Below are positions 42,801-52,160 of a stretch of DNA of 64,000 nt, in pieces. Origin of the DNA: Rhizobium skierniewicense (GTDB taxonomy: Bacteria; Pseudomonadota; Alphaproteobacteria; Rhizobiales; Rhizobiaceae); assembly GCF_014196515.1 (NCBI RefSeq), contig NZ_JACIDV010000008.1:140485-204484 (forward strand). The letters run 5' to 3'. A program made the translations under genes and the position numbers. Every line of letters begins with the position of its first letter. Position 1 is the first letter of the stretch. The notes under the pieces were generated by a model that was given only the letters and a program-made list of their open reading frames with translations, ran no database searches and had not been told where the DNA came from.

Positions 42801-45059
42801 TTATGCGCCCAGGCCGATAGCCATAGGGTCCTGCGGTTGCTGTTGGGGTTGCTGTGCCGCCTGCTGCTGCGCGGCTTGTGCCTGCTGCTGCTGGGCTTCC
42901 ATCGCGGCGGCCTGCATGGTCTGCTCGCCTTCGGAGCGCGACACGAAACCGGATTCGTGCAGGATCGCGTCGCCGATGTCAGCGATGCCCGGAGCCATGA
43001 TCACGGCACCAGCTGCTTCGAGTGCTGATTTCTGGCTGCCGACATTGGCGGCGACGGTCTTGGCCTTGATGTCAGCGGCGTGGGCCTCGTTCTTTGCAGC
43101 CTCAGAGATTGTCTTGCGGAGCTGTGCCATGGCCGCTTCTTGCTGGAACTTTTGCTGCTGGGCCGCTGCCTGCTCTTTCTGCTGCTCTTCCGGCGACGGT
43201 GCCTGATCGTCCGCATCAGGATCTTTCATGCCGGTGACCTGACGGATGCGCTTCACGATCTCTTCGCGTTGCGGGATATCCATGCTCTCGACCACGAGAT
43301 CGAGCATGACGATCGCTATCTGCGGGTTCACTGGGGCGAGCTTGCCGAGCAGCTCCATCAACGATTCGACCTGCGCCTGTCTGACGGTGGCGCGGTAGTC
43401 TTGCTCGTCGATGATGAAATCCGCCTTGGTGCGGACGATATCGTTTTCCGGCAGACCGTCGTTGACCGTCACATACTCCGGATTGCCGCGCATGTTCGTG
43501 ATGCGGAATTGCTTTTCGTCCGACATGAACTGCTCGATGTTGGCGAGCAGCTTTTCGCCACGAACCTGCTGGGCAAATCGGTGACTGTCGAAGAGCTTGG
43601 CTGTGGCAAGTGCACCCTGTTCCTGCCGGGCCTGAATGGCGATGCCTGACACGGCATTGGTGCTGCGCCCAAGGTTCTCGTCAGTGACACCGCCTACCTG
43701 CTGCACCATCTGGATGTTGCGCGACATTAGCTCGAGGTGCCACTGGCTCAACTCTCTGTCGACGTCGAAAGCGAACTTCTTGCCGGTATTCACCTCGATG
43801 ATGGCGTCCGGCTGGGCTATTTCCTCGCGCAGCTCGTCGATGTCATCTACCGCGCCCTTGTCCATGACCACTTTGTTGGTCGAAAGGATGTGCAGCGCCT
43901 TGCTTGCGCGCTTGTTGATATCGACCTGAATGTCTCTGATGTTGCGCACCAGTCCGTACGGCATGCCGTCGCGGTCGCGGCGCTTGTTCCAGATCGGTGT
44001 GAATGGGTATTTGTTGTGACGGTAAAGCGATGGCGAAAGCCACAGCATCCCAGCCGACGTGAAGAGGGCGACATACATGCGCATCGTCGGCTTCTTCACT
44101 ACTTCGCCGTCGCCTTCTTCTACAGCGGCTTTATGACCAGGCGAATATTCATCGTAGATTTCGCCAGCGAAGGTGCCGCCTGAAATCTTGGGTGTCTGGA
44201 CGGGCATCTTGAACCAGCATTCGAATATCCTGACGCGGCGTCGCTGGTATCCTGTGACGCGGTCGGAAACATAGGTGCCGTCGCCCCTGCCCTGATTTTC
44301 CATCTCGGGGCCGTCCATGGCTTCATCGCCATAGGCATCCATCATGGCAAAGCTGTCTGCATCGTCGATGCTGCGCTCGAGTAGTGCCTTGCGCTTCGGG
44401 AACATGGCCTGAGCTACATCGAGGTCGAGCCACTTGGTGCGGATCACATACCGGGCGTCGTTCAGATCGTATTCGGAGGCCGCGCTGTCCCACAGCATGT
44501 TGCGCCACGATTCGTAGCGGGAGAACAGCGGCTCGCCCTCGTCGTCACCCTGGTAGCCGTCCTCCATCCAACCAACGCCAATCTTCGCCGCATCTTCGAA
44601 AGAGCGGCTTACATGAAAGCCTGTGCGGTTGACGTCTGAGAGGTACTTGAGCAGCTCGGACTTGCGCTGCGCCGGCTTTCCCTCTTCCTTGCGGCGCGGC
44701 AGCACCTTGAAATCGGTACGCGCGCGCTTCTCGGTACCAATGACCCAATCGACCGTGACAGCAGTGACGTTGAAGACGAGGGCCGATTGCCCGCGGTCGT
44801 TCAGCACCTTTGTCTGCTCTTCGGTCCACTGGATATTGTCGTACATATCCGCGTCGACGGCCATATCGTGGCGGTTCTCGGACTGACGATCTAGCTCGCG
44901 GGTGTAGAAACCCAGAAGCCGCTTGTGGAGCTGGGTGTTACGGCTGTTATCCAGCGCGTTTCCAGCTTGTGGGCGGGTCGACGCCGGCGTGTCTGTCGGA
45001 ATGGGCGATTCGTATCGCTTCTTCCTCACTGAACCGTCGTCAGCGTCGAGTGAAAACAT
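42801..45059 (-). CDS. Portal protein, P22-type
   Basis: 752 residues, typical for podovirus portals. NRHDMAVDADMYDNIQWTEE, RGQSALVFNVTAVTVDWVIG, WRNMLWDSAASEYDLNDARY and GKKFAFDVDRE-type blocks match P22 gp1-like portals. The C-terminus is a Gln/Ala-rich coiled tail (QQQQAQAAQQQAAQQPQQQP), which would form the barrel. It is unusual that the portal pairs with an N4-gp56 capsid encoded about 29 kb away. Confidence 0.88.
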   Translation of the reverse strand: MFSLDADDGSVRKKRYESPIPTDTPASTRPQAGNALDNSRNTQLHKRLLGFYTRELDRQSENRHDMAVDADMYDNIQWTEEQTKVLNDRGQSALVFNVTAVTVDWVIGTEKRARTDFKVLPRRKEEGKPAQRKSELLKYLSDVNRTGFHVSRSFEDAAKIGVGWMEDGYQGDDEGEPLFSRYESWRNMLWDSAASEYDLNDARYVIRTKWLDLDVAQAMFPKRKALLERSIDDADSFAMMDAYGDEAMDGPEMENQGRGDGTYVSDRVTGYQRRRVRIFECWFKMPVQTPKISGGTFAGEIYDEYSPGHKAAVEEGDGEVVKKPTMRMYVALFTSAGMLWLSPSLYRHNKYPFTPIWNKRRDRDGMPYGLVRNIRDIQVDINKRASKALHILSTNKVVMDKGAVDDIDELREEIAQPDAIIEVNTGKKFAFDVDRELSQWHLELMSRNIQMVQQVGGVTDENLGRSTNAVSGIAIQARQEQGALATAKLFDSHRFAQQVRGEKLLANIEQFMSDEKQFRITNMRGNPEYVTVNDGLPENDIVRTKADFIIDEQDYRATVRQAQVESLMELLGKLAPVNPQIAIVMLDLVVESMDIPQREEIVKRIRQVTGMKDPDADDQAPSPEEQQKEQAAAQQQKFQQEAAMAQLRKTISEAAKNEAHAADIKAKTVAANVGSQKSALEAAGAVIMAPGIADIGDAILHESGFVSRSEGEQTMQAAAMEAQQQQAQAAQQQAAQQPQQQPQDPMAIGLGA

Positions 45060-45060
45060 T

Positions 45061-45486
45061 CTATTCCCTTATTTCAGCTTCGATGGTTCGCCCGGTGTTG
45101 GGGTCACGCATGGTGACTTCGGCCACGGTCTGCTGATCGTCAGTCGGGTATGGGGGAATAGACAGGAGGTCGCCCAGGTGGTCAGCGATAAACATCGCTA
45201 TCCGGATCACGGTGCGACGGTCATGAGCGTTAAGGCCGAGGGTACTTGCGAACTGGTGTGCCGTGTGAGCGGCTTGGGCAGGGTCGCCGACTTCCTCTGA
45301 CCATATCCATGCGCGGTCCATAGTGACCACGCAAGGCGTCAGCCTGTCGTCATATTCCCTGTCCGCTGGAATAAGAACCATACACGGACGGAATCGATCT
45401 TCCAGCCGTATCCAAGTGCCGATAGCCATAATGCCGTCTTTGCGGAAAGTCCATACGCGCTTATTTAGATCCAGATCTGGTCCCAT
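45061..45486 (-). CDS. Hypothetical phage protein between terminase and portal (141 aa)
   Basis: ATG 45486 follows AAAGG; a GTG at 45501 overlapping the terminase stop is the alternative. Conserved-looking parts are WTFRKDGIMAIGTWI and TAHQFASTLGLNAHDRRTVI. No family recognised. The location suggests packaging or connector function. Confidence 0.6.
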   Translation of the reverse strand: MGPDLDLNKRVWTFRKDGIMAIGTWIRLEDRFRPCMVLIPADREYDDRLTPCVVTMDRAWIWSEEVGDPAQAAHTAHQFASTLGLNAHDRRTVIRIAMFIADHLGDLLSIPPYPTDDQQTVAEVTMRDPNTGRTIEAEIRE

Positions 45487-45497
45487 TTTGGTGCCTT

Positions 45498-47051
45498 TCA
45501 CAGCGTCATTGGGTCACGCGCTCTTCGGCGTGATCCGTTGTTGGATGATGTTGGACGGATGGTTCCGCACAGGCGGCGGACTTCGTCGCGATACTGAGCC
45601 TTTTGGCGGATCGCGTCGGGTGCGTGCTGGTGGCCGTTCTTCTTCGGCGTGTCGGACCAGACGCCCATATTCTTGTTCCAAGACTTCCGATAATTGTCGA
45701 TATGCAGGATGCCTTGCTTGCACTTCTCCTCGTCGATCACGTAATTGACGAAGTCATCCTTCAGCGCCGGAAGCCCGATAGCCATCAGGTCGGGCGTTCT
45801 CGGTACGATGTGGATGTTCTGGAGCCTGAGGCCTTCCAACATTTCCTGTGGCGTCTCGATGACGAGCGCACCTGGTCGGCGCTGGTTGCCATCGTGCGGC
45901 AGGAAGTGGTGGCCCCAGACGAAACCACGCTTCTGCATTTCGGCGATGACGTAGCTGTACGGCTCGCCGCTGCACTCGAGGTAATCGATGAAGTGGTCCA
46001 TCATGCCGACGGACTGGTGGAACCAGATGGCGATATCGTCATCTACGCCCAAGTCCCAGAACGTGTTGACCGGCAGCTCTGGCCTCCATGGCACGCGGGT
46101 AATGCGGCCCTCTGCGCGCGCCCGTGTCATTTGCTTGGCGAGAATGACGCCCTCGGTGGAAACCTTGAAAGCTTCCTCGACGGTCGATGGGTATTCCTGC
46201 CACATCATCTCGTCGTCGTCGGAATAATCGTTCAGCCTGGTGGCGACGTACCAAGCGCGTTTGCCCAACGATATCTCACGGCCAATCTCGCGCTCGAGCT
46301 CGTCGAAATACTTATCGTCCTTCGGCGTGATGATGATGCCTTCGGGGTCGATCTCGTATTCGTCTGCATCCCACCACGATGCGAAGTGCATGCGGTACTG
46401 CAGGCGTGACAGTCGCTTGCCAGCATCCGCGTTCGCCTTGGCCTCCATGACCATCTTGTAGTAGGCGCCATCGCGGCCCTTGGCCGTGCTTTCAATGAAG
46501 GTGATGCCCTGCCCCGCGGCGGCCAACGCGCCGGTGACGATCTTCTCCGCCTTCAACGGCGATTCGAAACAGATGATGCCGAACTCGGAAACGTGCAGCC
46601 AGTTGAGCGTGTCACCGCGGGCCGAGGTGGAAACCTGTATCGAAGATCCGTTGCTGAAGATCTTCTCTTCGGTGTTGTCCACCTTGATCCGTCGCTCGGA
46701 CTTGATGAAGTCCGGCAACCGCGCATACGCAAACTCGATCTTGTTGCGCATGATCTTGCTGGCGGTGAACTGGTCCTGCGCAATGATCGCTGCCCGCTGG
46801 TTCTCATTGAACAGGCAGGCATCCAAGAGCAGCAGCTGTATGACCGTAGAGAAACCGCGCTGGCGAGCTTTCGGCACGATGTTCCGGTGCCAGATGCGTT
46901 TTAGAAACGTCTCCTGCGCCTCGTTCGGCTTGAAGAGAACCGTCTGCCCGTCTTTATCGAGGATGTAGTAGAGGTTGCGGATGCGCCAATTCGGATCTTT
47001 GAGGTTCTCGAGGAACTGCTCTTCCGTCATGCCGGCGAGGTGCTCATACAT
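45498..47051 (-). CDS. Terminase large subunit
   Basis: DNA-packaging motor of 517 residues. Walker A-like KARQRGFST (61-69), Walker B-like WLHVSE (151-156), the coupling segment ITFIESTAKGRDG, and a C-terminal nuclease domain starting FWDLGVDDDIAIW with the late HAPDAIRQ. The start overlaps the small-terminase stop by one base (TAATG). Confidence 0.93.
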   Translation of the reverse strand: MYEHLAGMTEEQFLENLKDPNWRIRNLYYILDKDGQTVLFKPNEAQETFLKRIWHRNIVPKARQRGFSTVIQLLLLDACLFNENQRAAIIAQDQFTASKIMRNKIEFAYARLPDFIKSERRIKVDNTEEKIFSNGSSIQVSTSARGDTLNWLHVSEFGIICFESPLKAEKIVTGALAAAGQGITFIESTAKGRDGAYYKMVMEAKANADAGKRLSRLQYRMHFASWWDADEYEIDPEGIIITPKDDKYFDELEREIGREISLGKRAWYVATRLNDYSDDDEMMWQEYPSTVEEAFKVSTEGVILAKQMTRARAEGRITRVPWRPELPVNTFWDLGVDDDIAIWFHQSVGMMDHFIDYLECSGEPYSYVIAEMQKRGFVWGHHFLPHDGNQRRPGALVIETPQEMLEGLRLQNIHIVPRTPDLMAIGLPALKDDFVNYVIDEEKCKQGILHIDNYRKSWNKNMGVWSDTPKKNGHQHAPDAIRQKAQYRDEVRRLCGTIRPTSSNNGSRRRARDPMTL

Positions 47052-47869
47052 TATCGATCGTCACCCTCAGGTTCTTCGACAGGCACGAAAGTGTTGGCGG
47101 CTTTGTCATCCTCGACCGGGACGAACGTGCTGTTGCCCAGCTTCGATAGGAAGGAACCGAGCGGGCTGCCCTTCTCGACGTCGTGATTGATATGCTGGAC
47201 GGCGCGCCATGCGTCTTTCCTGCGGTTTTGCAGCCAGAACATCGCGGCCTTGGTGTCAGGCGGCACATGCTCGATGATCTCGACGCGCTGCGGCTCGCCT
47301 TCGACGACAACGATCTTCTCGCTATCGAAGCTGTAGCCTGTGGCGCGCTGGTACAGGCTGTGCTCGACGCGGTTGTCGGCCACGTCCTTGCCCATCTCGA
47401 GCGCTTCACGGAACTCTGGGTATTCCAGCTTCCAGCGATGGATGGTGCGGATGCTCACCTCGAATGCCTGGGCTATCTCGAGATCCGTAGCGCCGAGTCC
47501 TGCGAGCTGCTTTGCGATGGCGATGTTGCGTTCATCCCAAGACGTTGGACGCCCGCCGTAATTGCGCGGATCTGGGCGGAACGCTGCGCCGAACTCTGGG
47601 TGCTCTTCCTTCCACCACTCCATCGTCTCGCGCTCGATGCCGATGACGTGAGCGATCTCGTCTTCCGACACCTTGGCGAGGAACATCGTGCGGGCCAGAC
47701 CTATGAAATGTTTCTGGTACCGGACGTCCTTCGGCTCAGGCGGTGCCTCGAACTTCGAGCGCACATCGGCCTTGGTCTTGCGGGGCTTAGGCTTGGCCTT
47801 CGGCTTCGTCACCTTGCCGGTCTGAGCCTTGCCTGTGGCCTTGCTGGTGGTTGGTTTCTTGATTGCCAT
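47051..47869 (-). CDS. Probable terminase small subunit (HTH)
   Basis: 272 residues. A Lys/Pro-rich N-terminus (KPKAKPKPRKTKADVR) precedes two helix-turn-helix-like repeats: SEDEIAHVIGIERETMEWWK and ATDLEIAQAFEVSIRTIHRW. KDVADNRVEHSLYQRATGYS is typical of small terminases. It sits immediately before the large subunit. Confidence 0.78.
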   Translation of the reverse strand: MAIKKPTTSKATGKAQTGKVTKPKAKPKPRKTKADVRSKFEAPPEPKDVRYQKHFIGLARTMFLAKVSEDEIAHVIGIERETMEWWKEEHPEFGAAFRPDPRNYGGRPTSWDERNIAIAKQLAGLGATDLEIAQAFEVSIRTIHRWKLEYPEFREALEMGKDVADNRVEHSLYQRATGYSFDSEKIVVVEGEPQRVEIIEHVPPDTKAAMFWLQNRRKDAWRAVQHINHDVEKGSPLGSFLSKLGNSTFVPVEDDKAANTFVPVEEPEGDDR

Positions 47870-48060
47870 CAGCCTGTCACCTCAAGGCGACGTGGGGTAT
47901 TCTCACCCAGGCACCAGCATGTGCGCTTCATGACCACGCCGTGGCCGAGATAGAGTTTGAACACGCCTGTGCCACGGCACGAAGCGCAGTCGCTCACAGG
48001 CTCAGATTTCGGCTTTAGGAGTGACAAAACTCTGCCGAAAATCGTTGGCTTCTTCACCAT
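47869..48060 (-). CDS. Small zinc-finger-like phage protein (63 aa)
   Basis: 63 residues with CASCRGTG and a later CWC, a possible four-cysteine zinc site like half of a DnaJ finger. Overlaps both neighbours by a few bases, showing membership of the operon. Function unknown. Confidence 0.6.
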   Translation of the reverse strand: MVKKPTIFGRVLSLLKPKSEPVSDCASCRGTGVFKLYLGHGVVMKRTCWCLGENTPRRLEVTG

Positions 48061-48677
48061 TGGCGACCTCCGCGTCTCGCTCGTCCAGCGGCAAGCGCAG
48101 CAGCAGCACCAGATCCCGTTCTGCGATCCAGACTTTCAATCAGCCGATGGTTTCTAAGCGGGTGTGGTTCGACCACAGGCGGATGGTCCAAGACTTCTCT
48201 CGGCCAATGCGTATCCTCATCTACTGTCGGAGGGATATTTGTTATATATGGTACTGGCTCTGGTATTACAGCGCAATTGTCGAGCAATTGCTTGACCGCC
48301 CTGCTGTTTTTGTTGGGCTTTTCCCGTTCCACAGGCTGATTATCTTTGCGTTTCGATCCGTTTTCAGCTCGTTTTCGCGAGATATTCAGCGAGTTTTGTA
48401 TTTCTGTTTCGGCGCGATGATTACTCAGTTTGCCGCCTGCGGTGATGAAGATTTTGCGCAGCGCAATGAGCTCGTCGAGGAGAGCTTTGGCCTTCCGAAG
48501 CGAGCAGTTCAGCTCACCAGCAAGCCAGCGTTCATTCCGCTCGATAGGGCCGGCCTCGTCGTAGATCAGGTCAAGGATCGTCGTGTAGGCACCACGCTGT
48601 TCGAGCGTAAGCTTACGGTACCCTTGAAGCGCGTCGCCGTGGTACCGACGATGATAAGGCATGGTACGACGGCTCAT
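48054..48677 (-). CDS. DUF1376-type phage replication protein
   Basis: 207 residues from ATG 48677 (AGGGA upstream). MPYHRRYHGDALQGYRKLTL, AYTTILDLIYDEAGPIERNE and LAGELNCSLRKAKALLDELI correspond to the DUF1376 (YdaU-like) winged-helix domain of phage replication initiators. A basic linker follows (NISRKRAENGSKRKDN). The reading frame continues far upstream but only this part is protein-like. A longer gene is unlikely. Confidence 0.78.
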   Translation of the reverse strand: MSRRTMPYHRRYHGDALQGYRKLTLEQRGAYTTILDLIYDEAGPIERNERWLAGELNCSLRKAKALLDELIALRKIFITAGGKLSNHRAETEIQNSLNISRKRAENGSKRKDNQPVEREKPNKNSRAVKQLLDNCAVIPEPVPYITNIPPTVDEDTHWPREVLDHPPVVEPHPLRNHRLIESLDRRTGSGAAAALAAGRARRGGRQW

Positions 48678-48735
48678 GCTGGCGTCCCTTCTGAGTGCAG
48701 TGCGAGTTGAAAGGGTGTGAGGGCGAGCGATCGCG

Positions 48736-48951
48736 TCATGACCTGCTCTCCAAATACTGCTCGAGAGCAATCGGAAGGCCTTCGAGAGCAGCATTGTAGC
48801 CCTCGCGGTACCCTTCCGGTTTAGTGTCGAACACATTGTCGGATTTGAACACCTCCGGCGTGATGGTCCATTGCTTGGAGCACCACTCGGCAAACTGTTC
48901 CATTTCGTGCTGCATGAGATCCGTGACAGCCCGCTCAAGCCTACTGGTCAT
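48736..48951 (-). CDS. Small hypothetical phage protein (71 aa)
   Basis: ATG 48951 overlaps the nuclease stop as ATGA. Helical, with MTSRLERAVTDLMQHEMEQF and EGYREGYNAALEGLPIALEQ. No family recognised; the coupling to the nuclease gene suggests a DNA-metabolism accessory. Confidence 0.6.
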   Translation of the reverse strand: MTSRLERAVTDLMQHEMEQFAEWCSKQWTITPEVFKSDNVFDTKPEGYREGYNAALEGLPIALEQYLESRS

Positions 48952-49298
48952 GGCTGCCCCCTGCTCGTCTGCTGGGCCCACGCAATGGCCTCGTCGCGGC
49001 TGTGCAGCGTGACGACGGCTGAGCCGCGCCATTCGTTGGCGAATGCCTGCTGGTTGTCGTTGAGAGCCTTGGCGTAACCTTTGTGCCCCGTCTTAACCTC
49101 GACGAGATGCGTCTTGCCGCGAAAGCCGACGAGGAGATCAATGGGTTCGTTGAGCGAGAACACGGACATGCCGAACGCCTCGAGCGCTGCACGGATCTCT
49201 GGCTCTGCGATGTCGCGCTTTGCCGCTCGGCGGGCTATAGAGGTACCCGTCTTGGCCTTGCGTTGTTTCCTGAACTGGGCGGATGTGACGGGCTTCAT
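48948..49298 (-). CDS. PD-(D/E)XK nuclease, VRR-NUC/resolvase-like
   Basis: 116 residues from ATG 49298. EPEIRAALEAFGMSVFSL, then D54 in EPIDLLVGF and E67-V-K69 in THLVEVKTGHKG form a PD-(D/E)XK site. NDNQQAFANEW matches the following helix. Likely structure-selective or homing-type phage nuclease. Confidence 0.75.
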   Translation of the reverse strand: MKPVTSAQFRKQRKAKTGTSIARRAAKRDIAEPEIRAALEAFGMSVFSLNEPIDLLVGFRGKTHLVEVKTGHKGYAKALNDNQQAFANEWRGSAVVTLHSRDEAIAWAQQTSRGQP

Positions 49299-49825
49299 GC
49301 TGGCACCGCCTCGCTGTAGCGTCCGGTGCGGTTCCGATAATCGTGCACATGGTTCGCCAACGTCTGATAGGTGGCTTCGAAGTCTTGCGAGTGCAGCAGG
49401 CCAACCCCGCCCTCGTGCTCCCAAGCGGCGATGTTGCGCTTGTAGTCGTCGATGAGGATGTCGCCCGGCGAATGCATGAACAGCGGCTTATTCAGACCGT
49501 CGATGACAGGCAGGATGTGGCACGCTGTTGATAGATGCTCTCTGACCCATCCACGCTTCTGCCGGGCCACATCCTGATAGCTGGACGATGGGCAGGCAGT
49601 GAGAATGATGGGGTTCATCCACGAGATGCTGTCGTAGAAGGCCTTCGCCCCCTCAAAGCTCGGCATATCCCTGAAAAAGCCGGAACGTGCGTTGATGAGT
49701 TGCCACATCGCGGCGGGTGACATCGCACGTTGATCTACACCGAAGACGGACGGGAAATGGCCGTCGAAGTCAGCCATGACGCCGTCTAGATCGAGATAGA
49801 TAGTAGGATGAAATCTACGGCTCAT
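49295..49825 (-). CDS. HAD-type 5'(3')-deoxyribonucleotidase
   Basis: 176 residues. The HAD nucleophile motif is D12-L-D14-G-V (IYLDLDGVMADFDG); the third motif is seen in ILIDDYKRNIAAWEHEGG. Dephosphorylates nucleoside monophosphates in related phages, tuning nucleotide pools. Starts one base before the methyltransferase stop. Confidence 0.82.
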   Translation of the reverse strand: MSRRFHPTIYLDLDGVMADFDGHFPSVFGVDQRAMSPAAMWQLINARSGFFRDMPSFEGAKAFYDSISWMNPIILTACPSSSYQDVARQKRGWVREHLSTACHILPVIDGLNKPLFMHSPGDILIDDYKRNIAAWEHEGGVGLLHSQDFEATYQTLANHVHDYRNRTGRYSEAVPA

Positions 49826-51591
49826 TATTCAGCAGCCTCCGCAAAGGCATGACGAACGTTATGAACGGCCAGCAGCCGCACCATTTCGGGCGGCACCGAG
49901 TTGCCAACAAGATGATATTTTTGCGTCTTCGTGAGACGAACCTCTTTCCCGTCCAGAGTGATGGTGTCAGGCAGAGAGCCTTTGGCGAAACCATGCGCTG
50001 CCGCACCTTCCTCCGGCTCAAGCATGCGCATGCCAATATCGGTGATAACGTAATCCTCGCCTTTGACCTTGACCGTCACCAAGCCGTGGCGAGCCTTTTG
50101 CGTCATCGCACCTACCGGTTCCGTGATGCTTTGCTCGTACCCGCCGTTGCCGGTGTAGTAGGCTTGAAGGAACGCGTAGATAAGGCCAGCGTGGTTGCCC
50201 CCAGCGGTTGGGGTTGCCATAGGCTCGCAAATGTCGCGCCCGTCTTTGTTGGTACCGCGCAACGCCAGCATCGACGCTGCCACGACACCTTGCTGTGATC
50301 CGGTCGTAGTGAGAGCCGACACCGGGTCTCGCGCATCTCTTGCGTTCAGACCCGCGCGTGGTCCCTCATTGTGTTGGGCGAGGAATGCCGCGACAACGGC
50401 GGTTTTGCCTTGACCGTCTGGGGTGAACACCGGTGCCGGTTCGGACACATCGGCACCAACGCTCTCGCCAAACTGCCGTTGTAGGCTGATTGCTGCGACG
50501 GCATGGCGGGGTTCTGTGACGAACGTCTGCAAGGGTTCTTCTACATCGCCGCTGCGCCGTATGCCCTTCTCGCCGCCGTAATAGGCTTGGATCGTTGCGC
50601 CCAGACGCGGTACCGCAAGCATCATCTCCCCGCCCTTGGCGGTGGTTATCGTGTTCAACGGCTCATCGGTCGAACGTGCGCCGAGGTTGCTCTTGGTGTG
50701 AGTGATCGGCACGAGGAACGGCTTTGCTGCATTCACGACATACCGAACGACGCCGCGGGCGGTTCTTCGTTTGGTGGCGAGGGCCAAATCCTTCTTGCGC
50801 CCGAAGATCGATTTGACCGGTCGCGACCAGTCGAGGACTTCGCATACGCCTCGCCACGGCTTCAGGCCAAGGCGTTTTGCATCTTTACGCGGTGCATGGG
50901 TGCGCTCGGGCCAGACGATAGGAAGCCCGCCCAGCTGTGCCACGCCGAAATACCGTTTGCGAATGGTGTGGACGCCATAATCTGCGCAGACCAACACCTT
51001 TCCTTCAAAATTGTAATTCAGGCGGTTCATGTGTTTCAGCCAGGCGCGCCAAATGATCCCGCGTTTCTTTTTGTCGGGGATAAGCCATTGCTCCTGAACA
51101 GGGACGCGCTCGCCCTTGTTCGCAACAGTTCCGTCGAGCCTCATCACGCGCCCCGACACCGGGCAACGCTTGGCAATAAGACCGCCCCACGTCTGGATCT
51201 CGGGCACATTCTCGAGCGTAATGGTTTCCGGCCGCACGGTACCGGCCCAGCGGCAGACAACCCACGCCAGCGAGCGGCGACGCTTCGAGACAGGCTTGCC
51301 ACCTTTGGCAACGCTGAAATGTGTGCAGTCCGGGCTGGCATGCAGGACGCGCACGCCCCGGCCCTTCGTTGCCTCTTTCGGGCACACCTCGAACACATCG
51401 CAACGGAGGTGGCGCGTGTGCGGGTGCCGCTTCTGATGAACAGCGACCGCGATAGGGTCATGGTTGATAGCCAGGTGGACGTGAAAGCCTGCCTGCTCGA
51501 GGCCGTCGCATCCCCCGCCCATGCCGGCGAAGAGAACAACGGTCATACGGTTATCGAGATCAAAGAATGATGGGCGCAGCGGTATGTTCAT
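49825..51591 (-). CDS. DNA cytosine-5 methyltransferase
   Basis: 588 residues from ATG 51591. Motif I is LFAGMGGGCDGLEQAGF (20-36), motif IV is SPDCTHFS with the catalytic Cys at 89 (PDC replaces PPC), ENV is at 127-129, and motif X is LVGNSVPPEM near the end. The long middle contains several ARDPVSALTTTGSQ-like repeats, a type seen in phage orphan methyltransferases. No restriction enzyme lies nearby, so it probably protects phage DNA. It overlaps the GcrA-like gene by 4 bp. Confidence 0.9.
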   Translation of the reverse strand: MNIPLRPSFFDLDNRMTVVLFAGMGGGCDGLEQAGFHVHLAINHDPIAVAVHQKRHPHTRHLRCDVFEVCPKEATKGRGVRVLHASPDCTHFSVAKGGKPVSKRRRSLAWVVCRWAGTVRPETITLENVPEIQTWGGLIAKRCPVSGRVMRLDGTVANKGERVPVQEQWLIPDKKKRGIIWRAWLKHMNRLNYNFEGKVLVCADYGVHTIRKRYFGVAQLGGLPIVWPERTHAPRKDAKRLGLKPWRGVCEVLDWSRPVKSIFGRKKDLALATKRRTARGVVRYVVNAAKPFLVPITHTKSNLGARSTDEPLNTITTAKGGEMMLAVPRLGATIQAYYGGEKGIRRSGDVEEPLQTFVTEPRHAVAAISLQRQFGESVGADVSEPAPVFTPDGQGKTAVVAAFLAQHNEGPRAGLNARDARDPVSALTTTGSQQGVVAASMLALRGTNKDGRDICEPMATPTAGGNHAGLIYAFLQAYYTGNGGYEQSITEPVGAMTQKARHGLVTVKVKGEDYVITDIGMRMLEPEEGAAAHGFAKGSLPDTITLDGKEVRLTKTQKYHLVGNSVPPEMVRLLAVHNVRHAFAEAAE

Positions 51592-52157
51592 GCCGTGAGC
51601 CTCCGCGGCACGGCGGCACGCTCGGCCTTGGAACCGATGCCGACAGATGCGGTCTTGTGGAAGTGACAATACGAGGTGCCGTCATGCGTTGCGTTGGCGC
51701 AGAACAGCATGTTCTCGCGGTCGCCTTGCATCGGCCAACGGCAATGGCCGGCATCGAGCTCGTAAAGGCGAAGATTGCGTGGCTCCGGCACCGGAATAGA
51801 CGGCACCGGCTGGGCAACGATGATCGGCGCAGGGACAGGTTTCACCTTTGGAGATGAGAAAGCCATACCGCTCGAGGCGAGCCGCGCAGAGGGACGTCTG
51901 GGCTGCGGGCGTGGCTGCGACGCCTCGGCGCGATCCTTCGCCATCTCCCTGCCGGGCCTGCCGGTCAGCGGCACCGCTGTCATCTTCTCAGGGTGCCGGT
52001 TGTAGAACGAAATTACCGAACTGCGAGTGATGCGTTCGCCAAACTTCCTGCTAAGCGCGTCAGCAATAGCCGCGCCGGTGCCGATTGTGGTCGGATGCGC
52101 TTCGATGATCGCAGCGCTACGCGCCTCTGCGGATAGTGTTCTCCATCGGTTCTTCAT
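51588..52157 (-). CDS. GcrA-like cell-cycle regulator
   Basis: 189 residues. The C-terminal block LYELDAGHCRWPMQGDREN, with C139 and later FCAN and SYCHFHK, is the signature of the GcrA family. The N-terminal part (IGTGAAIADALSRKFGERIT, SVISFYNRH) resembles its helix-turn-helix; a Pro-rich linker separates them. GcrA is an alphaproteobacterial sigma-70 cofactor sensitive to DNA methylation. Coupled to a cytosine methyltransferase. Confidence 0.8.
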   Translation of the reverse strand: MKNRWRTLSAEARSAAIIEAHPTTIGTGAAIADALSRKFGERITRSSVISFYNRHPEKMTAVPLTGRPGREMAKDRAEASQPRPQPRRPSARLASSGMAFSSPKVKPVPAPIIVAQPVPSIPVPEPRNLRLYELDAGHCRWPMQGDRENMLFCANATHDGTSYCHFHKTASVGIGSKAERAAVPRRLTA

Positions 52158-52160
52158 GGC

